17,075 bases of DNA from an uncultured Holophagaceae bacterium (lineage in GTDB: Bacteria > Acidobacteriota > Holophagae > Holophagales > Holophagaceae), in assembly GCA_903927605.1 (NCBI GenBank), contig CAIYNT010000313.1, forward strand, positions 1 to 17,075, written 5' to 3'. A model generated the notes under the pieces. It was not told the DNA's origin, did no database searches, and saw only the letters and a program-made list of their open reading frames with translations. The position numbers were made by a program, and so were the translations under genes. Positions 1-9,310 of this stretch are shown here, one piece after another. How positions within the stretch are numbered: the stretch's first letter is position 1; each line of letters opens with the position of its first letter.

Positions 1-1192
1 AGATGCTGAGGTTGCGGGCGCGCTGGACGATGTCGCCGAGCCTGGCGGCGGGATCCTTCACGCGCATGAGGAACATGAGGGCGCTGATGACGAAGGGCTT
101 GTAGCTGGCCTCGTGGTAGGTCGGGATGCGGTACTGCTCGAACACCTCCGCCGAGACCTCCCCCGCCTTGCAGCTCACGTCCGTGATGTCCGCCGGCAGG
201 CAGTGCATGTACAGCGCCTTCTTCCCCGCCGTGAGGTCCATCTTCGCCCGGTCGCACTCCCAGTCCTTGTGCTTCGCGTTGTTCGCCAGGCAGGCCTTCT
301 CCAGCTCCTTCAGGCCCGCCTGGTCCGACTTCTGCAGCAGCTCCGTCCGCTGCTGCATGACCTGGTAGGGCGCCCAGGACTTCGGATACACGATGTCGGC
401 CCCCGCGAAGGCCTCTTCCATGCTGTTCGAGACGGAGAACTTCCCGCCTGATGTCTTCGCATTCTGCTTCGCCACCTCCAGCACCTCGGGGATGAGCCCG
501 TAGCCCTCGGGGTGGGCCAGGCGCACGTCCATGCCGAAGCGGGTCATGAGCCCGATGATGCCCTGGGGCACGGACAGGGGCTTCCCGTAGCTGGGGGAAT
601 AGGCCCAGGTCATGGCCAGCTTCTTCCCCTTGAGGGCCTCCAGGCTGCCGAAGTGCTTCCGCAGCCAGGCCAGGTCCGCCAGGGACTGGGTCGGGTGGTC
701 CACGTCGCACTGGAGGTTGATGAGGCTGGGCCGGCGGTGCAGCACGCCCTGCCTGGTCCCGTCGCTCAGGGCCGCGCCCACCTCCTGCATGTAGGTGTGG
801 CCGGCCCCCAGGAACATGTCGTCCCGGATGCCAATCACCTCCGCCAGGAAGCTGATCATGTTGGCCGTCTCCCGCACGGTCTCGCCGTGGGCCACCTGGC
901 TCTTCTGCTCATCCAGCTCCGAGAGCGTAAAGCCCATGGCGCTGGCCGCCGACGCGAAGGAGAACCGGGTGCGGGTGGAATTGTCCCGGAAGATGGAGAT
1001 GGCCAGCCCCGTGTCGAAGGCCCGGAAGGACTTCCCCTCCTGGTGCAGCAGCTTCAGCGCCTCCGCCAGCGCCAGGATGGCCTTGATCTCCTCCTCCGGA
1101 TGCTCCCAGGTCAGCAGGAAATCCTTGTGGTAGAGATCAGTCCTCAGCGCCTGGAAGGCTTTGAGCTCGGCTTGGATGGCGGTCTTGGGCAC
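1..1192 (-). CDS. ygeW: YgeW-type knotted carbamoyltransferase, 3' end cut by window
   Basis: This is a member of the aspartate/ornithine carbamoyltransferase superfamily, YgeW branch. The translation carries the carbamoyl-phosphate signature FRDNSTRTRFSF (STRTR at residues 72-76), the YgeW-typical stretch GETVRETANMISFL and the HCLP motif at residues 330-333. These match E. coli YgeW closely along the whole length as I remember it. The start is taken as GTG at 1192 because AAAGGAA lies about six bases upstream; no ATG is near. The window holds 397 codons without a stop, and the E. coli protein is about 396 residues, so only a few C-terminal residues should be missing. YgeW belongs to anaerobic purine/urate catabolism clusters with ygeX, ygeY and hyuA, where it is thought to act on a ureido/diaminopropionate-type substrate; no such partner is visible here, though the downstream side lies outside the window. 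Transcription diverges from the acetyltransferase at 1412. Confidence 0.9.
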   Translation of the reverse strand, partial: MPKTAIQAELKAFQALRTDLYHKDFLLTWEHPEEEIKAILALAEALKLLHQEGKSFRAFDTGLAISIFRDNSTRTRFSFASAASAMGFTLSELDEQKSQVAHGETVRETANMISFLAEVIGIRDDMFLGAGHTYMQEVGAALSDGTRQGVLHRRPSLINLQCDVDHPTQSLADLAWLRKHFGSLEALKGKKLAMTWAYSPSYGKPLSVPQGIIGLMTRFGMDVRLAHPEGYGLIPEVLEVAKQNAKTSGGKFSVSNSMEEAFAGADIVYPKSWAPYQVMQQRTELLQKSDQAGLKELEKACLANNAKHKDWECDRAKMDLTAGKKALYMHCLPADITDVSCKAGEVSAEVFEQYRIPTYHEASYKPFVISALMFLMRVKDPAARLGDIVQRARNLSI

Positions 1193-1411
1193 GGAAGGTT
1201 CCTTTCGAGAAATGGCGGGACAGGGGACGTGGATCAAGAGGCAGCGCCCTGGGCGGACATGTCGGGGCATCCAGCCATAAAGCATGCATGAGTTCCGGGA
1301 CGGCGGTGTATTTTTTTATCAGTGTAATATTTTTTATCTGTTATCCGGGAACCTTCTTCGGCCCCCCGATCTGGGTTAGGGTCCACCGGAGGATGAGCCC
1401 AGGGGGAGGCG
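1193..1411. promoter_or_regulatory. Divergent intergenic region with A+T-rich direct repeat
   Basis: This gap separates the divergent ygeW and acetyltransferase genes and must carry both promoters. It contains an A+T-rich island at 1308-1345 in otherwise G+C-rich DNA. Within the island the 9-mer TTTTTTATC occurs twice, at 1312-1320 and 1330-1338, exactly 18 bp apart. No clean sigma70 -35/-10 pair could be picked with confidence. The repeat could be a regulator half-site pair or an UP-like element; this is inference only. Confidence 0.4.
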
Positions 1412-1915
1412 ATGCAGGTTCGACCGGGAAGCCTCGAGGATGTGCCTGCGGTGATGGCGCTGATCCACCGGGTCGTGCCACGGATGAGGGCCGCCGGCAA
1501 CCTCCAGTGGGATGCGGAGTATCCGAATGCGGGCGTCTTCGAGCGCGATGCGAAGGAGGGTCAGCTCTGGATCGCCGAGGACGGAGGGCAGCTCGCGGGC
1601 CTGGCCGCCATCACCACGGACCAGGAACCCGAGTATGCCGAGGTGGGCTGGGATCCCACCGAAGTGGCCATCGTGGTGCACCGTCTGGCCGTGGACCCGG
1701 CCTTCCAGGGGCGAGGCGTCGCCATGGCCCTGATGCTCCAGGCCGAGGCCGTGGCAAGGTCCCGCGGGATCGCCGTGCTGAGGGTGGACACGAACGCGCG
1801 AAACGAAGCGACCCGGCGGCTGTTCCCGAAGCTGGGTTACGCGCTGGCCGGCGAGATCGGCCTCGGCTTCCGCCCCGGGTTGCGGTTCTGCTGTTATGAA
1901 AAACGGTTGGCCTGA
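1412..1915 (+). CDS. GNAT family N-acetyltransferase
   Basis: This 167-residue protein has the size and layout of a single-domain GNAT acetyltransferase, which would move an acetyl group from acetyl-CoA to an amine on an unknown substrate in the cytosol. Motif A is visible around residues 90-106, with the pyrophosphate-binding loop QGRGVA preceded by a beta-strand reading VHRLAVDP. Motif B follows as DTNARNEATRRLFPKLGY near residues 129-146. The start ATG at 1412 is preceded by GGGGGAGG two to three bases away; the strong SD supports it although the spacing is short. The gene stands alone, divergent from ygeW and 180 bp ahead of the hybrid kinase. The substrate cannot be told from sequence; RimI-type protein acetylation is less likely because the fold ends in a DUF-like aromatic tail (FRPGLRFCCYEKRL). 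Confidence 0.85.
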   Translation: MQVRPGSLEDVPAVMALIHRVVPRMRAAGNLQWDAEYPNAGVFERDAKEGQLWIAEDGGQLAGLAAITTDQEPEYAEVGWDPTEVAIVVHRLAVDPAFQGRGVAMALMLQAEAVARSRGIAVLRVDTNARNEATRRLFPKLGYALAGEIGLGFRPGLRFCCYEKRLA

Positions 1916-1954
1916 CCGCACGGGTGGGCCGAACCGCTAAGGCGGCGCATCCCG

Positions 1955-1971
1955 CCCCGGGCCCGCCGGGG
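1955..1971 (+). terminator. Short G+C hairpin after the acetyltransferase gene
   Basis: CCCCGG (1955-1960), a five-base loop and CCGGGG (1966-1971) form a perfect 6-bp stem 40 bp past the acetyltransferase stop. No T-run follows, so it would be at best a weak or factor-assisted terminator. Confidence 0.3.
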
Positions 1972-2015
1972 ACCAAACTCATTTCCGGGAGGGACTTGGC
2001 GATAAACAGGTAACC

Positions 2016-2021
2016 TATGAT
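2016..2021 (+). promoter_or_regulatory. Possible -10 element ahead of the membrane hybrid kinase
   Basis: TATGAT matches the sigma70 -10 consensus at five of six positions and lies 75 bp before the kinase start at 2096. No good -35 hexamer is present at the right distance (the best, TTGGCG, is only 14 bp upstream), so this is a weak call. Confidence 0.25.
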
Positions 2022-2095
2022 GAGGTTCCGGGGAGGCCCCTTGCGCTCACAGCTCGTGCCCAGACGTAACGCCGCCAGCCAGGCCGCCTGAGCCC

Positions 2096-5000
2096 ATGGA
2101 AGCCCCCGGTCCCGCAGCCCCCATTCGACGGAAGGCCATTCCTGGCGTGAAGGGCGCCTTCGCGCTGGCGGGGCTCATCGCCCTGGGCATGCTGGGGAAC
2201 TACTTCAAGTTCACCCTGTTTTTCAACGCCGACTTCATCTTCGGCAGCATTTTCGCCATGCTGGCGCTGCAGCTGTTCGGGACCGCCCTGGGCTCCGCCG
2301 CGGCCCTCCTCATCAGCCTGCCCCTGGTCCTGCTCTGGGGGCATCCCTACGCCCTCGTCATCATGACGGCCGAGGTCGCGGTGGTGGGCTGGCTCGAGAG
2401 CCGCCACCGGATCGGATACGTGCAGGCGGATGTCCTCTACTGGCTCCTGGTCGGGATGCCGCTCGTCTACCTGTCCTACCACCTCGTCATGAAGGTCCCC
2501 CAGGGCAACACCCTGTTCATCATGGTGAAGGACTCGGTCAACGGCCTGGCCAATGTCCTTGTGGCGCGCCTCGCCTTCTCCGGGGTCATGCTCCTGCGGC
2601 GCAAGTCGTCGCTGGCCTACCGGGAGGCCATCTACAACACGCTGGCCTTCTTCGTGCTGGGGCCAGCGCTGATCCTCCTGGCGATCGAGAGCCGGCAGGA
2701 CTTCAAAGCCTACGACCGGCAGACCCGGGACGCATTGACCCAGGATGCCCGACGCACGGTCTATGCGATGCAGACCTGGGCAGAACACCGCCGGGATTCC
2801 ATTGTGGATCTTGCTGAACTGGCTCCCTCTCTGCCTCCGCGGCTGCTGCAGCTCCACCTGGAGCAGGCCAGGAAGTCCGACCGCAGTTTCCTGCGGGTCG
2901 GGTTGATCGACCGTAACGCCACCTCCTATGCCTTCTGCCCCCTGGTCGATGACCTGGGAAAGCCGACCATCGGCAAGAACTGGGCCGACCGTCCCTTCAT
3001 CCCGATCCTCCGGCAGTCCCTCAAGCCCATGTTCACGGAAGCGGTCGTCGCCAAAGTGGGCCGCCCCACGCCCATCGTCGCCCTGGTCGCGCCGATCGTC
3101 GCCCGCGGAGAATATCAGGGCTATGCGGTGGGCGTCCTGGACACGGGGCCCATCCAGGAACTGCTTGCCCAGGAACAGTCAAGCACGGGCGTCCGATTCA
3201 CCCTGCTGGACAGGAACGGCAAGGTCATCCTGAGCAACCGGGCCGACCAGAAGGTCATGGCGCCCTTCCTGCGGGGGCAGGGCGCCCTCCAACGCCTCGA
3301 GGACGGGTTGAGCCAGTGGACGCCCATTTTGCCGTCCAATACCCCGGCCATCGAGCGGTGGAGCCGGACGTACTATGTGGCCGAATCCGGGATCGGCGAC
3401 CTGGCCGAGTGGAAGCTCATCCTGGAGCAGCCCCTGGCTCCCTTCCAGAAGGCGCTCTTCGACCGCTACTCCAGGGTCTTATCCCTGCTGCTCCTGATGG
3501 TGATCCTCTCCCTGGCGGTTGCCGAGCTGGTCAGCAAGGTGATGACGCGCTCCATCGAAACCCTCGGCGAGTTCACGAGGGACCTGCCGGCCAGGCTGGC
3601 CGCCCGCGGCCCTGAGATCGACTGGCCCCACAGCGGCCTCCAGGAGTCGAATCACCTGATCTCCAATTTCAGGCTGATGGCGGCATCCCTGTCGGAGCAG
3701 TTGGACCGGGTCCGGCAGGCCAACGAGACCCTCGAGCAGCGGGTGGAAGACCGGACGCATGAACTGGCCGAGAGCGAGGCCCGGTTCCGGATCATCGCGG
3801 AGGGAAGCCCCGTGGCGCTCTTCCTCCACAGGGATGGGAAATTCATCTACGTCAATCCCGCTGCCCTGCATCTCCTCGGGTACACGGATGCATCCCAACT
3901 GGTCGGCCAGTCCATCCTCGATCGGGTCCACCCCGACGATCGGGAGCAGGTGCAGGAGAGGGTCAGAAGGGCCCTGGGGCAGGGCTCCGAGATGGCCCCG
4001 ATCCAGGAACGCTTCCTCACCCGGGACGGAACCCCCGTGAGTGTCGAGGTCACCGGAAGGACCGTGATCTACCAGGGACAGGCGACCGTTCTGGCCTTTG
4101 CCCAGGACATCACCGAGCGGATCAAGGCGCAGGAGGACCTCAAGCGCCTCCTGCGGGAGCAGGAGATCATCCTCGGAAACGCCAATGTGGGGATCTCCCT
4201 GGTCATCGATCGCAAGCAGGCCTGGATCAACCCCTGGATGGCGGACGTCTTCCAGTACGCCGCCTCGGAGATGGTCGGCCAGACCACAAGAATGCTGTAC
4301 CAGACCCAGGAAGCCTATGATCGGCTGGGCGAGGAAGCCTACCCGGTCCTGGCCGGCGGCGGAACCTTCGAGACAGTGCAGGACCTCATCCGCAAGGATG
4401 GCCAGCACCTCTGGGTCCGTTACAGTGGCCGAGCCGTTGATCCATCCGACATGAGCAAGGGGGTCCTCTGGATCCTGAGCGATGTCACGGCCCAGAAGGC
4501 CGCCGAGGACGCGCTGAAGGAGAGCGAGGCCCGGTTCCGGCTGCTCGCCGAGAACGCCTCCGACGTGATCTGGACCACGGATCTTCAGGGCCGCTTCACC
4601 TACCTGAGCCCCTCGGTGGAGAAGCTGAGGGGCTTCGCCCCCTCCGAAGCGATGCACCAGACCCTGGAGGAGATCCTGACCCCCGCGTCGATGGAGCTCG
4701 TCCGGCAGGCCCTGCAATCGGTTCCAGCGACTGCCGTCCCCGATGGGCCCTCCTCTGCATTCACGTGCGAACTGGAAGAGTACCGGAGGGACGGCTCGAC
4801 GGTGTGGACGGAGGTCAAGGCCAGCCTGCTGCGGGGCGAGCATGGTCAGGCCACGGGGATCTTCGGGGTCACCCGCGACATCACCGAGCGCAGGGCCCAG
4901 GCGCTCGAACTCGAGCGCCTTAACCATCTCTACGACACGCTCAGCCACATCGGTCTGAGCCTCACTCAGGTGCAGACCCGTGAAGAACTGCTCCAGGACA

Positions 5001-6577
5001 TCTGCCGCATCGTGGTGGATAAGGGCGGCTTCCGCCTGGCCTGGGTGGGCTGGCTGGATGACGCGAGCCGCCGGGTCGTACCTTTGGCCATGGCGGGCGA
5101 GGCCGTAGGCTACCTGGACGGGATCCTGATCAGCGTCGACGATCGGCCCGAGGGCCGCGGCCCGACCTCCTTATGCATCCGGGAGGACCGGATCCAGGTC
5201 TGCCAGGACTTCCTTCTGGACCCCAGGACCCTCCCCTGGCGCGCAAAGGCGGAAGCCTTCGGCCTGCGCGGCTCCGCTGCGGTCCCCATCCACGTGGAGG
5301 GGAAGGTGGCCGGTGCTCTGATGATCTACGCGAGCGAAGCCAATATCTTCCAGGCCCAGGAGGTGGCCCTGCTGAACGAGGTCGCGGCGACGGTCGGCTT
5401 CGGGCTGGACCACCTTGCGGCGGCTGAGAAACAGCGGCAGCTGGAGGCCCAGGTCACCCGGACCCAGAGGATGGAGAGCCTGGGCATCCTGGCCGGGGGC
5501 GTCGCCCACGACATGAACAATGTGCTGGGGGCCATCCTGGGCCTGGCTTCGGTCCATACCGAGATCCAGCCCGAGGGCAGTCCCGCCCAGCGTGCGTTCG
5601 CGACCATCACGAAAGCCTGCACCCGGGGGGGGGACCTGATCCGGAGGCTCCTGAGCCTGGCGCGCCAGGGCCTTGCCGAGGAGAAGGAACTGGACATGAA
5701 TGCGCTGATCCAGGAGGGGACCCGGCTGCTGGAGCGTACCACCCTCGCCAAGGTGCGCCTGGAGATGGACCTCGCCTCCGATCTCCGATCCATCCGGGGC
5801 GATGCGAGCGCCCTGAGCCACGTCCTGATGAACCTCTGCGTCAACGCCGTCCAGGCCATGCCGGAGCAGGGCACCCTGAACCTACGCACCCGCAACCTGG
5901 ACCACGACTGGATCGAGGTCCAGGTGGAGGACAACGGGTGCGGGATGACGAAGGAGGTTCTGGACAAGGCCATGGATCCCTTCTTCACCACCAAAGATCA
6001 GGGCAAGGGCACGGGGCTGGGCCTGTCCATCACGCACAGCACCATCATGGCCCACCATGGGCAGATGGAGATCCACAGCGAACCGGGACAGGGCACCCGG
6101 GTACTGCTGCGATTCCCGGCCTGCGACGCCCGGGCCCAGGCCCCGGAGGCCGCCTCGATGGAATCGGAAGGGCCCCCAGGAGCCAGCCTGGAGGTCTACC
6201 TGATCGACGACGATGACCTGATCCAGAGCTCCGTCCGGTCGGTCCTGGAGACCCTCGGCCATCGCGTGTCCACGGCGCTCTGTGGCGAAGACGCCCTCGC
6301 CCGGCTGGAAGGGGGCTACGAGCCCGACGTGGTCATCCTGGACATGAACATGCCGGGCCTGGGCGGCGCCGGGACCCTGGCGCGGCTCCGGGCCCTGAGG
6401 CCGCTGCTGCCCGTACTGCTGGCCACGGGGCGGGTGGACCAGGCTGCCCTGGACCTGGTGAAGGCCCACCCGCATGTCACCTTGATGTCCAAGCCCTTCA
6501 GCATGCAGGAACTCCAGGCGCACCTCGAGTCACACCCGAAAGGCGCGCCCGGCCCCCAGGACCAGGCCCCCGGCTGA
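2096..6577 (+). CDS. Membrane-bound hybrid sensor histidine kinase (7TM-like/dCache/PAS3/GAF/HK/REC)
   Basis: This 1493-residue protein is a membrane sensor kinase with a fused receiver. In order I see several hydrophobic segments at residues 18-205 (a MASE-like multi-TM module), an extracytoplasmic dCache-like region at about 210-440, a TM helix near 455-478, a coiled coil at 530-560, PAS domains near 560-680, 690-805 and 810-935, a GAF domain at about 940-1110, HisKA with the H-box AGGVAHDMNN (His1138), HATPase with N-box Asn1250 and GKGTGLGLS, and a REC domain with DDDD at 1371-1374, phosphoacceptor Asp1416 and Lys1466. All catalytic residues are present, so autophosphorylation and phosphotransfer to Asp1416 are expected. 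No HPt or output domain follows, so a separate partner is needed. ATG 2096 has only a weak SD, but no upstream in-frame start was found nearby. The ligand is unknown. Confidence 0.93.
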   Translation: MEAPGPAAPIRRKAIPGVKGAFALAGLIALGMLGNYFKFTLFFNADFIFGSIFAMLALQLFGTALGSAAALLISLPLVLLWGHPYALVIMTAEVAVVGWLESRHRIGYVQADVLYWLLVGMPLVYLSYHLVMKVPQGNTLFIMVKDSVNGLANVLVARLAFSGVMLLRRKSSLAYREAIYNTLAFFVLGPALILLAIESRQDFKAYDRQTRDALTQDARRTVYAMQTWAEHRRDSIVDLAELAPSLPPRLLQLHLEQARKSDRSFLRVGLIDRNATSYAFCPLVDDLGKPTIGKNWADRPFIPILRQSLKPMFTEAVVAKVGRPTPIVALVAPIVARGEYQGYAVGVLDTGPIQELLAQEQSSTGVRFTLLDRNGKVILSNRADQKVMAPFLRGQGALQRLEDGLSQWTPILPSNTPAIERWSRTYYVAESGIGDLAEWKLILEQPLAPFQKALFDRYSRVLSLLLLMVILSLAVAELVSKVMTRSIETLGEFTRDLPARLAARGPEIDWPHSGLQESNHLISNFRLMAASLSEQLDRVRQANETLEQRVEDRTHELAESEARFRIIAEGSPVALFLHRDGKFIYVNPAALHLLGYTDASQLVGQSILDRVHPDDREQVQERVRRALGQGSEMAPIQERFLTRDGTPVSVEVTGRTVIYQGQATVLAFAQDITERIKAQEDLKRLLREQEIILGNANVGISLVIDRKQAWINPWMADVFQYAASEMVGQTTRMLYQTQEAYDRLGEEAYPVLAGGGTFETVQDLIRKDGQHLWVRYSGRAVDPSDMSKGVLWILSDVTAQKAAEDALKESEARFRLLAENASDVIWTTDLQGRFTYLSPSVEKLRGFAPSEAMHQTLEEILTPASMELVRQALQSVPATAVPDGPSSAFTCELEEYRRDGSTVWTEVKASLLRGEHGQATGIFGVTRDITERRAQALELERLNHLYDTLSHIGLSLTQVQTREELLQDICRIVVDKGGFRLAWVGWLDDASRRVVPLAMAGEAVGYLDGILISVDDRPEGRGPTSLCIREDRIQVCQDFLLDPRTLPWRAKAEAFGLRGSAAVPIHVEGKVAGALMIYASEANIFQAQEVALLNEVAATVGFGLDHLAAAEKQRQLEAQVTRTQRMESLGILAGGVAHDMNNVLGAILGLASVHTEIQPEGSPAQRAFATITKACTRGGDLIRRLLSLARQGLAEEKELDMNALIQEGTRLLERTTLAKVRLEMDLASDLRSIRGDASALSHVLMNLCVNAVQAMPEQGTLNLRTRNLDHDWIEVQVEDNGCGMTKEVLDKAMDPFFTTKDQGKGTGLGLSITHSTIMAHHGQMEIHSEPGQGTRVLLRFPACDARAQAPEAASMESEGPPGASLEVYLIDDDDLIQSSVRSVLETLGHRVSTALCGEDALARLEGGYEPDVVILDMNMPGLGGAGTLARLRALRPLLPVLLATGRVDQAALDLVKAHPHVTLMSKPFSMQELQAHLESHPKGAPGPQDQAPG
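5625..5633. repeat. G9 homopolymer inside the kinase HisKA region
   Basis: Nine consecutive G residues encode part of Arg-Gly-Gly just after the H-box helix of the membrane kinase. The paralogous codons in the neighbouring kinase use mixed synonymous codons and have no such run. Slippage here would frameshift before the HATPase and receiver domains. Confidence 0.85.
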
Positions 6578-6613
6578 CTGGGGCTCGGGGAACCTGTCCG
6601 GCAGAAGGGAAGG

Positions 6614-9310
6614 TCAGTCGCCAATGAGCGATTCAAGGCACATTTGAAGTTCCTGGATGGCGAACGGCTTGGGCAGCACGGTCACGAACGGGTGGGCCTT
6701 GCTCAGGTCCAGAGCGGCCTGGTCCGTCCGACCTGTGGACAACAGGACCGGTACATTCGGGAGCATTTCTCTCAGCAGAGGCAGTGTTCTCTTCCCACCC
6801 AGCCCGGGCATGTTCATGTCCAGGATCACCATGTCGGGCATGAACCCTGCCTTGATCAAAGCCAGTGCTTCCTCGCCACTCGAACTCGGAGTGACCGAGT
6901 GGCCTAGCGTCTGAATGACCATCCCGCTGGCGTTCTGGATGAGTTCATCATCATCAATTAAAAGGATTTTAAGCGTTCGCTTTGGTCCTTCGGTCCGAGG
7001 CCCTGGACCGACTCTGTGGTCAGTCATCACAGGTTCACTGGCTGGGAACCGCATCTGCACCACCGTCCCTTGGCCTGGCTTACTCTGGATCTCGATTTGT
7101 CCTCGATGGGCTTTCACGGTGCTGTAGACCAAGGAAAGACCCAATCCCGTCCCCTTACCCACACCCTTTGTCGTGAAGAAGGGGTCCATGGCTTTTTCTA
7201 GGACCTCGGTGGACATTCCGATTCCCGTGTCCTCTACGATCACTTCAACCCACTCCCAGCCGACATTCCGGGTACGGATGGAAAGGGTGCCGTTATCGGG
7301 CAGGGCATCCACGGCATTAACGCAGAGGTTCATGAAGGCGTGGGCGAGTGTACCTGCATCCCCCTTGATCGGATGAAGGTCCGGAGCTAGGTCCAGGCTC
7401 AATTTCACCTTGGCAAGGGTGGTCCGTTCCAGGAGGTTCGCCTCTTCCTGGAGGAGGGCATTGAGATTCAGGGTTCGCTCTTCAGCCTGCCCATGGCGGG
7501 CAAAAGCCAGCAGACCCCTCACCATTTCTCCGCCACGGGCTGCGGCCTTGGCAATGGTTTCGAAGGACTCGTAGGTGGTGCTTCCCGGGGCTTGGATCTG
7601 GACGTTGGCGGAGGCCAGTCCCAGGATCGCTCCGAGCACGTTGTTCATATCGTGGGCAACGCCCCCCGCCAGGATCCCGAGGCTTTCCATTTTCTGGGAT
7701 TGCTGTAGCTGAGCCTGAAGTTTCAGCCTCCCAGCCTCGGCCTCTTTCTGACTGGTGATGACTTCAGAAAAGATGATGATGCCGCCGATGGAACCATCCG
7801 GACGACTCCAGGGCCGAATTTCCCACCGGACCCAGTCGGTCTTGCCATCGGCCCGAGGGAAGGGATCCGCCGCGCAGCTTTCTACGGCTCCCGCCAGGCA
7901 GCGTTTGTGGATATCGACCCAGCGCTGGGGAATTTCCGGAAAGATCTCGTAGTGGCTACAACCGATGATGGAATCCCTGCTGAGGTTGTAATCCTCGAGC
8001 CAGCGCCTGCTGACCACCAAGTATTTCAGATCGGTGTCCAGCATCGCGATGGCTGCTGGTGCGAACTCTACGAAAAGGCGGAGTTGGGCTTCGCTCTCCT
8101 GGCTCCTGATCTCGGCCTGCTTGCGGGTCGTGATGTCCACGGCTCCCGAGAGCAGGCAGTCCATGCCATTGATGACGACTCGTTCCCCGGAATAGGACAC
8201 CCAGCCCAGGCTGCCGTCCTTGCGGCGGATCTGGACCTCCACGGAGTGGACGGCCTCTCCCCTTTCGAGCATGGAGACCACCTTGCCCCGATCCCTTGGG
8301 TCGGCCCAGATGTTGAACTCGCTCGAGGCGTGCCCCAGCAGTTCGTCTTCCTGGTACCCGAACACTTCGCTGTATTCCCGGTTGACGGCGATGAACCGCC
8401 CCTCTTGCAGAGTCGTGATGCCTGCCGCCGCGGGCAAGAACTGGAAGGCGCGACTGAATCGCTCCTCGCTTTCCTGTAGCAGGGCTTTGCTCTTCTTGCG
8501 CTCGGTCGTGACATCGAAGATGGCCGCGAAATGCCCGGGTTCTGGACTGAAGGCAGAAATAGTGAACCAAGCATCCAGAGCCTTGAGCCTGATCTCGAAG
8601 GTCTCAGGTCGACCGCTGGTGGCAACTCGGCCATAGGTCTCAATGAGAGCGGGGTCTGAATCCCTGATCCCAGGAAGGACCTCTGAAACTTTCTTGCCGA
8701 CGACATCCCTCAATCCAGTTTGTCTCTGAAAAGCTTCATTTACGGCAAGGTAGATGAAGTCGCTGGGCTTGCCATTCTCAAAGAGCATCTTGCAGTAGGC
8801 CGCCCCATTCAACATGCCGTTAAACAATGCGCGGAAGGTGCCATCGCTTTGCTGACGGGCTTGCTCCGCCTCAATCCGGTCCGTGATGTCGACGAAAATT
8901 GCCATTGCTTGATGGGGCCTTGTCTCATCTGGCCGATAAAGCAGCGTGGTGGAGACGTGTATCCAGCGGGTCTTGCCCTCTACTGGATGGAATACGCCCA
9001 TGACCTTGTTCAGGATCGGCTGACCCGTCCTCAGCGTCTCCATGGCGGGGTGGCCCTCGCCTGGGAAGGGTGATCCGTCCTCGTGCATGGCCTTCCACCT
9101 GGAGTCGATCGGAGTTCGACCCCTCATCTGGTCAGCGGTGAGGCCGAGGATCGCTTCGGCAGCCGGATTGGAGGCAAGGATGGTTCCGTCCGCGTCATGG
9201 ATCACGACTCCGAATGGCATCGTATGGAATAGGGATGTGACCCCTTCCCAGCCCTCGGATGACGGCTGTCTTTCAGCGATCAGGCGGTCCGAATCATTCC
9301 CGGTGGGCAT
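6614..9310 (-). CDS. Soluble PAS-rich hybrid sensor histidine kinase
   Basis: This 898-residue protein lacks membrane segments and is likely cytosolic. It holds four PAS domains at about residues 22-145, 155-270, 280-400 and 405-530, with typical tails such as VDITDRIEAEQ and VDITTRKQAE, then HisKA with H-box AGGVAHDMNN (His553), N-box NLCVNAVDALP, HATPase with GKGTGLGLS, and a REC domain with phosphoacceptor Asp831 and Lys881. Every catalytic residue needed for kinase and receiver function is there. The kinase-receiver half is a close paralogue of the one in the convergent gene ending at 6577, whereas the sensor halves are unrelated beyond being PAS folds. Start ATG 9310 follows GAGGATGAGGT. 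The two genes end 36 bp apart with no strong shared terminator. Signal and output partner are unknown; PAS domains could bind haem, flavin or small ligands, but no diagnostic residues were recognised. Confidence 0.93.
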   Translation of the reverse strand: MPTGNDSDRLIAERQPSSEGWEGVTSLFHTMPFGVVIHDADGTILASNPAAEAILGLTADQMRGRTPIDSRWKAMHEDGSPFPGEGHPAMETLRTGQPILNKVMGVFHPVEGKTRWIHVSTTLLYRPDETRPHQAMAIFVDITDRIEAEQARQQSDGTFRALFNGMLNGAAYCKMLFENGKPSDFIYLAVNEAFQRQTGLRDVVGKKVSEVLPGIRDSDPALIETYGRVATSGRPETFEIRLKALDAWFTISAFSPEPGHFAAIFDVTTERKKSKALLQESEERFSRAFQFLPAAAGITTLQEGRFIAVNREYSEVFGYQEDELLGHASSEFNIWADPRDRGKVVSMLERGEAVHSVEVQIRRKDGSLGWVSYSGERVVINGMDCLLSGAVDITTRKQAEIRSQESEAQLRLFVEFAPAAIAMLDTDLKYLVVSRRWLEDYNLSRDSIIGCSHYEIFPEIPQRWVDIHKRCLAGAVESCAADPFPRADGKTDWVRWEIRPWSRPDGSIGGIIIFSEVITSQKEAEAGRLKLQAQLQQSQKMESLGILAGGVAHDMNNVLGAILGLASANVQIQAPGSTTYESFETIAKAAARGGEMVRGLLAFARHGQAEERTLNLNALLQEEANLLERTTLAKVKLSLDLAPDLHPIKGDAGTLAHAFMNLCVNAVDALPDNGTLSIRTRNVGWEWVEVIVEDTGIGMSTEVLEKAMDPFFTTKGVGKGTGLGLSLVYSTVKAHRGQIEIQSKPGQGTVVQMRFPASEPVMTDHRVGPGPRTEGPKRTLKILLIDDDELIQNASGMVIQTLGHSVTPSSSGEEALALIKAGFMPDMVILDMNMPGLGGKRTLPLLREMLPNVPVLLSTGRTDQAALDLSKAHPFVTVLPKPFAIQELQMCLESLIGD

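Noticed and set aside
512..1291. 259-codon plus-strand frame
   Set aside because: It is antisense to ygeW, whose family motifs are unmistakable; the product is His/Gly/Gln-rich and has no domain.
2015..2857. 280-codon minus-strand frame over the kinase start
   Set aside because: It overlaps the TM and sensor region of the kinase, is rich in Gln/Glu/His repeats and has no SD, so it is a shadow.
3479..4948. Long 489-codon open frame on the minus strand
   Set aside because: It is antisense to the PAS region of the membrane hybrid kinase, has no recognisable domain, and its Gly/Asp/Leu-rich composition is typical of a shadow frame in G+C-rich DNA.
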